Assembly: GCA_002749535.1 (NCBI GenBank)
Contig: MZZL01000406.1
Location: 1 to 64,000, forward strand
Direction: 5' to 3'
Length of the DNA stretch: 64,000 nt
DNA from: Apophysomyces variabilis
Lineage: Eukaryota; Mucoromycota; Mucoromycetes; Mucorales; Mucoraceae
Shown: one piece after another, positions 13,035 to 24,480 of the stretch
Numbering within the stretch: position 1 is the first letter of the stretch
Layout of the letters: each line of letters opens with the position of its first letter
Position numbers and translations under genes: made by a program
Notes under the pieces: generated by a model
Seen by the model: the letters and a program-made list of their open reading frames with translations, nothing else
What the model was told of the DNA's origin: nothing
Database searches by the model: none

Positions 13035-13946
13035 ATAATCCTCTTTATAAACGTAATATTTCTTTAATATCAATGTACAACATCGCTTTTCTTATTCATC
13101 TATTCCGTCATTCATGGTTATTGCTCTGGATGTATATCTATCAAACCGTCTACCGAACTGCTTGTCACATCCGGTGCAACGTGATGGAGGATCTTTGATC
13201 CTTCTCAGTCAAGGATCAAGAGATCCTAGAATTCTATGCAGAAACAAGATGATAAGATCACTGCGTCTCGAGGATTACACTCATGCTCGTCTACGGTTAT
13301 GCCAGTTAAATGACCATAGAAAGTGTAATGCGAGATAGTTACAGCATACCGGGCTAAAATGCATTCTATCACAGATGTTACATGACTCTATGATCATGAT
13401 GACGCTAATTGTTATTGCACCTTTCTGTACTAAATTTCTCTTTAAAGATCGTCTTTTTACTCCCCTTTTCTAAAGATTTCATCCATCTTGCTAACAGGTA
13501 GTGTTCCCAGTCAATGTTTGCTGCGATAAAACTTTTACCAAATCATTGCATGTCATCTCAGTTCTTGTGGGTTCACATGTGAGGCTCTGATTCGATATGC
13601 GGTTAAACAAAGTTTTATGTCCCGTTTCTACCGTTTTCTGTGTCAATGGCTCAAGTAACCTTAGCTGCAAAAGAAAATGAATTAAATGCAGATGAAAGAA
13701 GCAGCACATCTTCTCAACAATAGACTGGTACCCTGCATTATGAGATGTTGAACCCCTCGCGATAATGGAAAAAGTGTTATCGATCAATACCACGAAAGAA
13801 CAGCATAAGATATTACGTAAAAATTGAGGTAGATGCTGCCTTAAAAAGAGCATCTTCATTGATACCCTCATTGACGCATGAGTTTATTAAGTGGGGCATA
13901 TTTTTGTGCTTGGGGCATGATTTAAAAAGGACTGACTAACAGAAGG
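13035..13946. other. Convergent intergenic region
   Basis: Apart from the hairpin at 13189-13226, no feature was recognised. A 126-codon minus frame at 13491-13871 has no known motif and no obvious flanking exons, so I do not call it a gene. Confidence 0.35.
13189..13226. repeat. Long-stem hairpin 3' of the stress-domain gene
   Basis: The left arm GGATCTTTGATCCTT (13189-13203) pairs with the right arm AAGGATCAAGAGATCC (13211-13226) across a 7-base loop, with one bulged base. It lies about 155 bases past the stop codon of the stress-domain gene, possibly in its 3' UTR. The role is unknown; it could be a small-RNA precursor, a structured UTR element or an old palindrome. Confidence 0.6.
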
Positions 13947-14959
13947 TTAAACAAATATGATCGCTATAATCAGCAAGCTAAGCATCATCAAAATCAATCT
14001 TGATATAAAGGCACTCTGCTGTGATTGACCATGCAATCCGTTCGATGTGTTGGTAGGGAAATTCTGATGGTAATAGTATTGTTAATCAGCTTGTTCATGT
14101 AGATTCTACTTACAAACGTGATACCAAAAGGAAATAGCCCTATGCCTGCCGATATAGACACTCCACCCGTATTGTATGTCGTTCCTCGGAACGGTTGACT
14201 AAAGAAAGATGTACCTGGTCGATTGGGATCCCTTAGAGGAGGCGGCCTTTGACCTGCAGGCCGAGTTGGTATGGATGGATCATCCCTACCATATACCTTG
14301 TGTTAATTTTCCGGTCATCGTACAAGCTATGGATTACCTTGGGTCTTTCTCTTCTCTCCCTCGCCCATAAATAGGGATTACTTTATCCTTTCCACAACCA
14401 GCTTTACACACGGGGCAAGTCGGATTCCGGGCCTGAGCATGTAGCCATTGTGCCAAACACGACCAACTATCCTACGTTGTTAGCTTAGCCGGTAACGGAT
14501 ACAGTGTTGGTGTACCAAAACAAATGACCGCATAATGTAAGAACGGGATGTATTGCAGTATCAAAGCTTTTAATAAATGCGTACTGTAAATATAAAGACG
14601 TATAAGCGCACGGTTGCTATTTACCATATATTACATTCATAGAATCCTCCATTAGCATGATCGTTAGTCGCCGCTGATTTTGATGATGGTGTTCCGGTTT
14701 CCACAGAGGATACATTCCTTCGCCTCAGTTCGTTTGCAGTATACGAAAAAACGTTTCTTTTTCGCTCGATTATTAACGGCTGCTCTTCATGGTCTGATGC
14801 TGCAGTATCCGTTGAAGTTCGGGTCGTCAAGGTTACATCGGGAACTTCCGACACCGTTGTGCGTAAGTTATTGTGCTCGTCATTAGTGTCGGACGATATT
14901 ACAGAAGGAACAGTGTCTGTTCTGAAACTATCGTCATTGTTAGTCGAGGTTGTCTCCAT
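13947..14959 (-). CDS. RNF5/RNF185-like RING E3 ubiquitin ligase, tail-anchored
   Basis: E3 ligase of the RNF5/RMA1 kind, which sits in the ER membrane and acts in protein quality control (family knowledge). Start at 14959 gives METTSTNNDD and a Ser/Thr-rich N-terminus. The C3HC4 RING is split over three exons and reads ECNICFDTAIHPVLTLCGHL, then FCWSCLAQWLHAQARNPTCP with the final VCKAG; all eight zinc ligands are present. After VIPIYGRGREEKDPR, an intron near 14280-14340 leads to a Pro/Arg-rich linker and QPFRGTTYNTGG. The last exon ends with a hydrophobic tail (FISRLILMMLSLLIIAIIFV) directly before the stop: a single C-terminal membrane anchor, as in RNF5. An in-frame ATG at 15019 is a less likely start. 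The region 14960-15617 is the promoter shared with the divergent RABL6-like gene. Confidence 0.88.
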
Positions 14960-15617
14960 TTTCCTAACAAAGAAAAAAAAAAGACAAGTGAGTTGACCAA
15001 TGCAAAAGGTGAGCCTCAATGGCGAACGTCACACAGAGATTTTCCTCGTGCCACGAATATCTATCTTCCCACCACTGACAAGATGGGAAGTTTGGACGAG
15101 CAAACGCCCGTAATATTTGCCATTGCCGAGTTCTCCTTTTATTCATACTGGACCCGATATTGCATTACAGAGAGTCGAGCTATAAGCACGGATCCGTTAA
15201 TCTCCGCTTGCGAAAAGGTGCTCGTCATTCCTTCTCTGTATTTTGCTTTCACCAGGAAGTTCCAACTTTGTGTAAATGTAGCATAGTGCTCTCCCATAAT
15301 AAGCGCACCAAAATAAAAGACATAAAACAATCGATCATCTTATTAAATAATGTCAAAGCAATTTGCTCGTTTCTATTCTACGAGAACAAGTTTAAAAAGC
15401 AACGGACTTCCTTGCTGATTAAATCAATTACTATTACCTGAAATGCGTAGCCAGTAATTGTTTGATTTTCCATGGCATGTCACAAAAGCTTAGTGGAAAG
15501 CAGCAGGTTTTTGCTAGTGGAGAGCACGATGCGCTTATTGAACAATTAAAAGTCAGTCGTGACATTGGGTAACTGCAGCTACTCATTCCAAACCTTCTTT
15601 TGTTTTAGTTGTCGACA

Positions 15618-17882
15618 ATGAGTTTTCTATGGTCTTTTGGAACTACAAAAAAAGTAGCTATTAATTCCAGTCCTCCGAGATATCTAATTGAACGCCCTGT
15701 AGGAAACGGCAGCTGCGCCGTTACCTGGAAATCTCAGTATACCATCGCAACAATCCTTTAAAGCAATGAGCACAGCTTTTCGAAGAGGCGTCCAATACAA
15801 TAGTAAGTTTTAGTTTCCATGACCATGACTAAACATTTTGCTAGTGAAAGTCATCATACGCGGTGATGTGATGACAGGCAAATCTGTACTTTGTAAATAT
15901 TGTTACTTTTTTCCGTGTCAGCGTCCTGAAGCAATAGCTATTTGTAGTCAACCGGTTACAGGGAGCTGCGTTTGAACCATCATACAGCTCCACACCCGAA
16001 ATTCAGGTAGCCAACATCCCATGGCAATACAAAGGTGAAAGGACCTCATGCCGAAAATTATCTATTAAACTCCCGTAGATTCAAACGATGTTGTGAAGAT
16101 CGAGGTGTGGGACGTAGTCGATAAAGCACATAACAATCCATCGAAAAAAGGAGATGTTGGTATAAAACTTGAGCACAAGGCGACCGCGCACTCGGAAGAG
16201 AAGAAGTCGGATCAGCTGGAAAACTTAGATCAGTTAGAGGAATCGAGTCTTGCTTTGGATGCTTCAACAGTGAATGTGTACCGTAATACACATGCCGTCC
16301 TGTTTCTGTTCGATGTAACAAAACAGTGGACGTTTGACTACGTAAATAACGAGATTGAGAAAGTACCTGAAAACGTTTCGGTGCTAGTCTTGGTAAGCTG
16401 CGTATTGCACGTTCGTATACGATGCTAATGTTGTCGGATTACGCAGGGAAACTTTTGCGACAAGAGGTAGGTACGTAAGATCGCGCATGATCTCTTTGGC
16501 CTAGGCGTCTCCTAAACATGGGGGAACAGTGAAAGGGTTGTAAATCTGGATACTATACATGCGACATTATATGAGCATAACAAGCGTCGAATTGAAAAGG
16601 GTGCCATAAAGCCAAATCTGCTGCGCTATGCAGAGATCAGTCTGAAAACTGGGATGGGACTCAAATACATTTACGAATATCTCGGGGTCCCATTCTTACA
16701 ATTAATGGCAAGTGTTATTGTCACGGGAACGATTGTTTAAGCTAACTTGACAACTACAGATGGAGACGCTGCGAAAGCAACTGGAACTGAAGGCAACAGA
16801 AATCGTTGATTTGCTGGAAAATCTCGATACTGATGAAGATGTCCCAGAAATCATGCAAAGAAGAAGGGGACAGGATAATTTTGATCAGCGTACGTTGAAT
16901 GTATTTAGTTGAGTTTATTCTCACCTTGCTTCAGCATCAGAACCTCATTTAGCGAAGCAACATGATGAAATGAAGTTAGCATGGGATACCGATTTGCAAA
17001 ATATCGCCGCTGAATGTAAGGATGATATTTTAGAACTCTAGATGTGTAATACAAAACAGATTCTGCCCCAATAGAGCTACCGGCACCACCAGTAATCGAA
17101 AATAGAACTCCTTCACCGCCTACAGCTCCTATAAAAGTAAAGAAACAAGAAGGGCCACTGATATCTAATATCGAACGTGCGCCTGCAGCAATGGATCAGT
17201 TCGATGCAGGGACACTCGAGGACGATTGGTTTGGAGATGACAATAGCAAAGGTCCCTTGCAGCTTTCTTTACCTGCTCCGTCCAACGAGGAGTCTGACAC
17301 CGAGGAATCCAGAAATCCAATGGTAGCTGGAGATGAAGACGTCGAATCGGTGGAATACTTTGGGGAAGAAGTTAGAACTAGCGTTTCTGCCGTCCGCACG
17401 CATGAGGTTGAAACAGAGGAAACTAGCGATATAAGAGAAAAGATACCAGTGTACAGGAGTAAACTCGACGATATGCGTGGCGCAGGCAATGGCGTTGTGC
17501 AACCGGCCGGTGAGGCCATAGTATCAGATAGCGAAGATGAGGACAACAGAGTCAGATTCGACGAAACCGATCTAAATTGGGGCTTTACCACGGATGTGAT
17601 ACAGGTTGACTCGCCTTCGTATGGTTTCGGCGGATATGAAGAAATAGGAGGAGGGGGCAGTAATCCTTGGGCGCTAGGTCATGAGCATACTGAGGTAGTA
17701 GACTCCTATTTTGGGAAGAATGAAGAGGCAGAGGTGGGTGAATAGTTTACACGATACTGTCAATTAGGAGGTTGTTGATCAATTTTTAGACTCCAGGAAT
17801 TGCGGAAGTTCACGAGCCAAAGAAAAAGACAGGAAAAAAGAAGAAATCAAGCGGCAAGAAAAAGAAAAAGAGCACATCTTAA
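15618..17882 (+). CDS. RABL6/Parf-like atypical Rab GTPase
   Basis: Rab-like GTPase resembling animal RABL6 from end to end. Exon 1 gives MSFLWSFGTTKK; the next gives PLPGNLSIPSQQSFKAMSTA and RRGVQYN; then MKVIIRGDVMTGKSVL holds the P-loop (GDVMTGKS). After an intron follow FNRLQGAAFEPSYSSTPEIQ and VANIPWQYK. The 16,081-16,400 exon has IEVWDVVDK (in place of the usual DxxG), LALDASTVNVYRNTHAVLF and FDVTKQWTFDYV. GNFCDKR occupies the NKxD position. After LLRYAEISLKTGMGLKYIYE and VPFLQL comes an acidic, disordered half with the RABL6-like NPMVAGDEDVES block, and a Lys-rich tail (KKKTGKKKKSSGKKKKK) ending at 17882. One intron (about 16710-16759) appears to use a GC donor. Cellular role in fungi is not known to me. 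Confidence 0.85.
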
Positions 17883-18209
17883 TTCGTTGGTCTTCATCAA
17901 GTATTTTTTTTTGTTTAGACCGTGCCTTTTGAACTTTTTTTGTTTTTATTTACATGTTTCTGAAAAAGCTTGGTTATGTTGAAGTAAAAAAGGAACAATA
18001 AGAAATGAAACAGAATGAAGAAAAAGGGTTTACAAGATGATATTCGTTAACTAAATACAAACAGGGATACAATTTTTTGGAGTTGGTGTATGTTTTCTTC
18101 GTTAGCTGGTTACCATAAGCAACCAGTAACCACGATATATAATATCCATGCCAAGGGGTTGGAATAAATATAAGAGTGAGGGTATCTATGGCAGAAGATT
18201 TGGTATCGG
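17883..18209. other. Shared 3' flank of two convergent genes
   Basis: AT-rich, pyrimidine-rich 3' flank of the RABL6-like gene meeting the 3' flank of the small minus-strand gene. No separate feature seen. Confidence 0.4.
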
Positions 18210-18533
18210 TCAGGACGGATCGAGGTCGGGAAACAGGTTCATTGGAGGCACAGCAGCTTCGAAGTTGATATCGTCTGTTGCTCCGTCGTCATAAATTATA
18301 AAATCAAAGTCGGGAACTTGAATGGTTGCTGCGGCAGTATCATCACAGTTTTGTAAAATCTGCGCCGCTTCATCAAAAAAGCTTGTAACGGTTGGAGCAG
18401 TTGCACTCGTGCTCTCGGCGTTTGGCCTTGCGAGTTTTGGCTTCTCGCGCTTTATATCGTCATTGTAGCCGTTAATGTAATCTTTCTCCGTTGACGGTGG
18501 AGACGGTAGTGATATCCGCATATTGGTATCCAT
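18210..18533 (-). CDS. Small acidic protein of unknown function (107 aa)
   Basis: Single-exon frame starting MDTNMRISLPSPPSTEKDY and ending NLFPDLDPS. The first third is polar with KREKPKLARP; the last two thirds are acidic and hydrophobic (FFDEAAQILQNCDD, VPDFDFIIYDDGATDDINF), the composition of a short acidic activation-type segment or a binding peptide. No domain recognised. The frame extends upstream to an ATG at 18743, but that stretch looks like UTR (Phe/Lys-rich, out of character). It is tail-to-tail with the RABL6-like gene. Real coding status is moderately likely from composition and clean stop; function is unknown. Confidence 0.5.
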   Translation of the reverse strand: MDTNMRISLPSPPSTEKDYINGYNDDIKREKPKLARPNAESTSATAPTVTSFFDEAAQILQNCDDTAAATIQVPDFDFIIYDDGATDDINFEAAVPPMNLFPDLDPS

Positions 18534-18779
18534 ATTGTATATGTTGTTTACATGAACGCGCAGAAAGAAGGGAAAAGAAGCAAAAGAAAGGAAATGAGTG
18601 CGTATCCACCTTAAAAAACTGCTGCGCCCAAAAAAAACTGTGCTTTTTTTTTTGCTGGCACGGGAATTGTCATGACAACGCAAAGTGGAGAAAGAGCCTC
18701 TTTCTTTTACCATGCCCAGCTCTGAAATGAAAAATCGCTCCATTAACTCCGTGAGTCGTACAAAATGAATCCTTTTTCC

Positions 18780-19743
18780 TATCCGATGCTGCGTTCATAA
18801 TTGTTCAAGCATGGCACCATGTAAACGCATACAACGTCATTTGGCGCAAATACATTATTTTCGGTTTTAGTGCGAGGATGAGATAGACGTGGCATTAATA
18901 TGTGGGTCTTACAAAGCAGAGAAAGGAACAATCTTGGAAAAAGCGGAGACGTAGAAAGAAAGTTTCTTTTTTTTTGTCGCATATGCATTTATTGCAGTTC
19001 CGTGTGGAAGGCTCATATCCTATCATAAAACTGGGATTTTCCTGAATATGGATATTACTTTCAAACTTCAGCGATGGCTGCAGTCTATGTTTAAACGGCC
19101 AATTACAAAGGTAATAAAATGGGTTATCGCCACAAATCCACTAAGCAATCTACGAAAACTTTCAGATAGAGAAAGTCGTTGTTAGATAGAAACGGAGCAA
19201 ATCTTTCCGTCAAATGGTTGTTCTGCTAAACATGAATATAATCAAGAAGCCGTGTCTATCTATCAACTCTCCTGCCTGACTGGCATGTTTGATCGGCAAT
19301 TTTTTGGTATGTCGGGGTAGCTATAGGTAACTTTACTGGCATGAAACACACCATTTTCCTGAGCAGCTTACACACAACTTTAAATTAGCCGTCGCCAACA
19401 AGTATTGTGATCACACGAAAACAAAACTTGTAATTTCCGCCATTTTCTGCAGTTGATGCATTACAAAGATTATTTCGTTTGCCTTCGTTAATTACCTTTG
19501 CCTAATCAAGCAACGGATATGGATAGCAATAGCAGGAGCAGTAATCTAAACTGGCCATATTTAATGAATGGTGTTGGTTCCGATAGGGAAGCAAAGATGG
19601 ACGGGGTTTAAAATAAACCAAGCGTCCATCCCCGCTGTTGGAGACTTGCCCCTTTTAGATTGTTATTATTCGAATATGATCATGATAGGCATTCGTTGAT
19701 ACGGAACTCCCTTTTTCTCACATTCTTTACTTTTCGCAAGATT
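18780..19743. other. Intergenic, kinesin promoter region
   Basis: Nearly 1 kb without a supported frame, between the small minus-strand gene and the kinesin start. Contains short homopolymer runs only. Confidence 0.35.
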
Positions 19744-22700
19744 ATGACGACCTCATCTTCTGTTAGGTATAGAAAGACTTTCACCAAACATATATCGGTT
19801 CATCCATCTAACGCTTACCATCCTATCGTAGGGTGGCCGTCCGGGTGCGACCTCTAACAGAACAGGAAAAGCAACATTGTGGAAATGCCGTTATCTCTTT
19901 TGTTCCTGGACAACCTCAAATCATAGTAGGCAATGATCGCTCTTTCACGTTTGACTATACCTATCCTCCGTCCGCCGAACAACAAGAAGTATATGACACT
20001 TGTGTCGTTCCTCTGTTGAACAAGTTTATCGAAGGGTAAAGCTAAACATCCTATTATTCTTCCTATTATTTCTCTTTGTTTTTCTTCCTAATTCTTACTT
20101 TGTTTTTTGTTGTTGTTTTCGTCGTTATTGACTGATCTCATTGTTATAGATACAATTCGACGATACTCGCCTATGGGTAAATATATTGGAAACTTTCTTT
20201 TTTCTTTATCTGCATTTGTTATTTGAGTTTAATGTCCTTTGTTATTTTTCTCACAGTCAAACAGGAAGCGGTAAAACTTACAGTATGGGGATCGGACTGG
20301 ATTCGGCAGTGAACGCCACCAACGAAGGCATTGTACCCCGTTTTATCCATTCCCTTTTCGACCATTTAAATGCCAAATCCTCGCCGGATTACTCTTTTCA
20401 GGTCTCTGTCTCCTTTCTAGAGCTGCACAACGAGGATCTCGTCGATCTTCTCAGTAAACGGGAGGGCTTAAGCTTGTCTATTCGTGAAGACAGTCACGGG
20501 AATATCTGCTGGCACGGTGTTCGCGAGGAAGTGGTCACTCATCCCTTAGAGCTGCTTAGCTACTTGCAAAAAGGCTCTATAGCACGCAAGACAGCTTCAA
20601 CTGACATGAATCATACGTCATCCCGATCACATGCTATATTTTCGGTGATCCTCAGACAGACAAAGGAGAACAAAAAACTAGTCTCTAAGTTCCACTTTGT
20701 CGACTTAGCAGGCTCAGAAAGGGTATATAAAGAAAAGAAAACAAACTCCTTCGTGTACATCCGCGTGACTAAACATTTGGAGTATAGCTCAAACGTACCA
20801 ACGCAGTGGGAGACCGAGCCAAGGAAGGCATTTCAATCAACAGCGGTTTACTTGCTTTAGGAAACGTGATTTCAGCCCTAGGAGACGAGTCGCGACGCGT
20901 ATCCCATATTCCCTATCGAGATTCCAAGCTTACGCGGCTATTACAAGACAGTTTAGGAGGAAATAGTCAAACTCTCATGCTAGCATGTGCTTCACCTGCT
21001 GAAGCAAATTACACAGAGACACTAAATACGCTTAAATACGCCAACCGGGCACGTAACATCCGCAATCGTGTTACTGTAAATCAGGAAGTCGGGGAAACGG
21101 AACGTCTTAAAGCCCATATTCAGAAACTAAAAGAAGAAATTCGCGGGAACGATGAATACATGCGTGCCGTGAATAGCGAGATGGATCACTTAAAGAACGA
21201 GGTCGAAGCAATTACACAAACTCTAAATGAGGTCACTGACGAGTTAGCTATGGTCAAATGCGAACGTGACGCCCTGAGATGTCAAGGCAATGTAACAATG
21301 AACGAAGAAGATGATCATGGGATGTTACAGCAATACGCCCGTACAATTGAGCAATTGAGAGTCGAGATTCAGCATCTTAAACAGCAGCAGAAACAACAAC
21401 AAAGGCAACAGCCACCAGTTTTACACAAAAATCCAAGTCTGCCACCAACTCCTGCGCCTAGCCCTGTGAGGACACCCGTTAATGGGATCGATTCATCCTC
21501 ATTGGTTGGACCAGTAGTCAATAAAGATCATACTGAGACAACACCTGAGCGAAAGAAGAAGAAGCACAGCTATCGATTCGGTAGCAAACGTTCGCAACGA
21601 GGGCGCCGACGGCCAAATATGTCCGCATCAAAGCAAGTCCCAAAGATCGAACCATTTAATAGCAAGAAGATGGACATTGCACGGGCTATTCAACAGGCTA
21701 AGGCCGGAGTCTGTAGTGACGTTGAATTTCTCAAGTTGTGCGAGGTAAGTCGAAACAAACTAACGAAGCAAATAGCGTAACACATGTAACAATAGTCGCC
21801 ATTGTCGAGCAACCATTGGACAATAGAAGCAGATGACCTCTCAAGAGATCCTCACGTTATGCAATTTGCTGATTCGTTTCCGGTAAATGACACGTTTCAA
21901 ATTGCCGACAAGGTAACCAGCCCTGCGTTTAAAATATCTCAGCTGACCAACCCCCCCTTTCCCGTACAATTGTAGCCCTCGAAAAAGACTCGTGTTGACA
22001 ACCATGCGCTTGACGCCTATCAAATAGTACAAAGACTCCGAAACTCGATCGACACCAAACATCAATTGATTCAATTACTAGAACATGCCTATCAACAGCA
22101 AAAAGATCAAAATGTCGCAAATGTGAAACTAGCCAGCGAACATAAACGTGCATTAGGTGAAGCAGAAGCTCGGTACAAAAAGCAACAAACAGAACTTCAA
22201 AATCTCAAGAGAAAGCATCAACAGTTAGTGAAGCACAATGAAACGATGTGTGCACAAAGCAGCTCGATGATCTTGAACTTGAAACAAAAAGTAGAACGAT
22301 TAAACCACGAGAAAAAGAAATTGATGAAACGTATGAAACAAGAAGGGGATCGTGCGCGCGAGAAATGCAGTGGTTATGAACGCGAGATTCAGAAATACAG
22401 ACGCCAAGAAACGCAACAGTCAGCAGCACGCAAACGAGCGGAGCGTGAGATCATGCTACAGAAAGCGGCAGCTAAGCGATCTTCAGAGGACATTGTTGCC
22501 TTATCAGCCCAAATGAAACAAGTTGTGACCATATTAAAGAAGATGTTGCAAAAGAACGACAAAGTGGATCGTAACCTACTAGCCAAAGCTGTCGCCTGTG
22601 CGAGTGTTAGAGGGTATTTAGTGAAGCAAAATCGAAGCACTCTAAAACCTGCCTCGGTGCAGCAACGCGTGCTGCAAACAAAACAAGTTATTCAACGGTA

Positions 22701-23524
22701 AGCTCATAGTAAACCAAATAGTCATCAATAACCGCGACTGAATTAGTGTGATCTCCAACCATGTAAAAGGGCTCATTCCTAGCAAAGATATCGAAGAACG
22801 TATAAAGAAGGTAAAAGTTGCTTAGCTTTTAATGTTCTGTTTTCTCATTTTTCTTTTCTCCTTCTAAATGTATCAGCGTGATCGTCTATTAAGTGAGCAA
22901 CAGGAGTTGTTGTCTGAACGTAGCAAGTGGTTACAAGCAAATGCTGTACCTGATCCATCCCTACCGCAATACATGGATGAACAAATTGACGCCATCACAG
23001 CCGAAGTTGCATTGCTCAACTGTGAAATTGAACTTCTCCAGCAGCCACATGCTGGCCATGATGAATGCACAGATATGGAAAGCAAAGAGTTTCAGATCAA
23101 TGATAACCAAGTGGCTTACGAAATCGCGCTTTCCTTGATCCGATCTCTCGAATCTGAAGAAGTCCGAGTGATTGCCGAGGCGCTGCTGGAAGACCTTGTG
23201 CACCTTCAATCTAGAAATCGCGTCCACGATATCCTTGAAAAGCAAATGAATGCATCGCTTTGCTCTCTTAGAACCGGTTTGATTCAAATGCGTAGGCTGG
23301 GTTATTCCCACGGTATGGCTTCGTTTGATGCCATTTTTGGTCAAGCTATTCAAAGCTCCATTCAGATGATGCATGGCTTGGTGCTGCCCGAAACAAAGCA
23401 GGAGGTCAGCCGTCCGCCATCTAGAAAACAAAGAATTGCCAAGCGTGAATCAACTGTTTCTGGTTTGCGCCCCTTATCTCCACGTGGAACAGCCCAACAG
23501 CAAAACTGTGTCCCTGCAGCTTGA
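19744..23524 (+). CDS. Kinesin motor protein, kinesin-4 (KIF4/KIF21)-like
   Basis: Microtubule plus-end motor with an N-terminal head, about 1,070 residues. A tiny first exon (ATG at 19744, MTTSSSVR) splices into [18 protein letters not shown] short exon supplies YNSTILAYG, joined to [11 protein letters not shown], forming the P-loop. Switch I is visible as [14 protein letters not shown] and switch II as [12 protein letters not shown]; the latter splices to [20 protein letters not shown], followed by [32 protein letters not shown] and the neck [16 protein letters not shown]. That last motif fits the kinesin-4 group. Beyond the motor there are coiled coils (from about 21090 and 22060-22700), a Gln-rich stretch, a basic KKKKH/RGRRR patch, and a final helical domain (22878 on) ending QNCVPAA. 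The Cys-rich tail of animal KIF4 was not seen. Likely spindle or microtubule-length regulation; subfamily assignment is tentative. Confidence 0.9.
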
Positions 23525-24480
23525 TGCAAATCGGCTATGTATAACACTGACATTTCTATTGTATATTTCTACTTTGCTTTTTTTGTTCTTTGCAAATTCT
23601 ATCCGTTTTGTCTTTCCTATACATATTACTGGTTAGTGCTTTACATTTCATAAAGTTTCTGCATGCATATAGTCTTAGCTCTGCCGTGGTGACAAAACCG
23701 AACTTTGTGTTTATTGTTCTATAACTATATAAAGGAAGTTACCTTGTATAAAATATATAGCAGTTTGACATATAGGACTCCATAGCCCGAACCAGCTTCT
23801 CAAAAGAAGTTACACAGCTATTCCTGCTTTCTGGTGAAAACAAATAGCTCTTTTTGTTCGCCTAGGTTAAAAAGCAACACTGAGCGGAAATCCTTGCTGG
23901 AGCTTGCTAAAAAAAGGGGTAAGCGTTATGCTTTTGTCAAGTGATAACGATACTGCATCAGAAACTTTAATAATACCTGGAACTCTTGTCTGATGCGTCA
24001 AGATCCAAATCGTATGGGAAGCACTGGTTACCCTGAAAACTTGTTTTCTATGTACAGTTCTGAATATCACACTATCGAGATTACCATGTAGTGTGGGACC
24101 TTTTAGCTTCTAAGTGTACTCTGATAGAGGGGAGGAAGATATGTCAAAGGTAAGGTAAGGTTTCTTATTAATTAGTACTCGTGATACAACTTGCTGCACA
24201 AAGAGGAATACTTTGTCGAGTGTAATAGTCATTTCTTTCAGCTCATTTAATTAACTGCAAAGTTCATGTTTTGTCAACCCTCTTTATTTATGCTATTTAC
24301 TATATTCTCAAGCCATCCTGTTAAGATGGTATTTTTGTAAAGCATTTTGGGTGTCAACAACCCTCGTGCCCTACGGTTTGAAACACTATTTCTGTAATCG
24401 ATATCTCTATACGCTCGTATCCAATCTGGCGTCCTAGCTGAGAATCCTCGTCCAAGTATCATTGTACGCTATTTTCCCGT
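23525..24480. other. Intergenic 3' flank of the kinesin gene
   Basis: Pyrimidine-rich 3' flank followed by AT-rich sequence without a supported gene. Confidence 0.35.

Noticed and set aside
13491..13871. 126-codon minus frame
   Set aside because: No recognisable domain, no promoter or exon context; AT-rich DNA gives frames of this size by chance.
14873..15286. 137-codon plus frame spanning the 5' end of the RING gene and the divergent promoter
   Set aside because: It overlaps the RING gene start on the opposite strand, has no motif and no splice partners.
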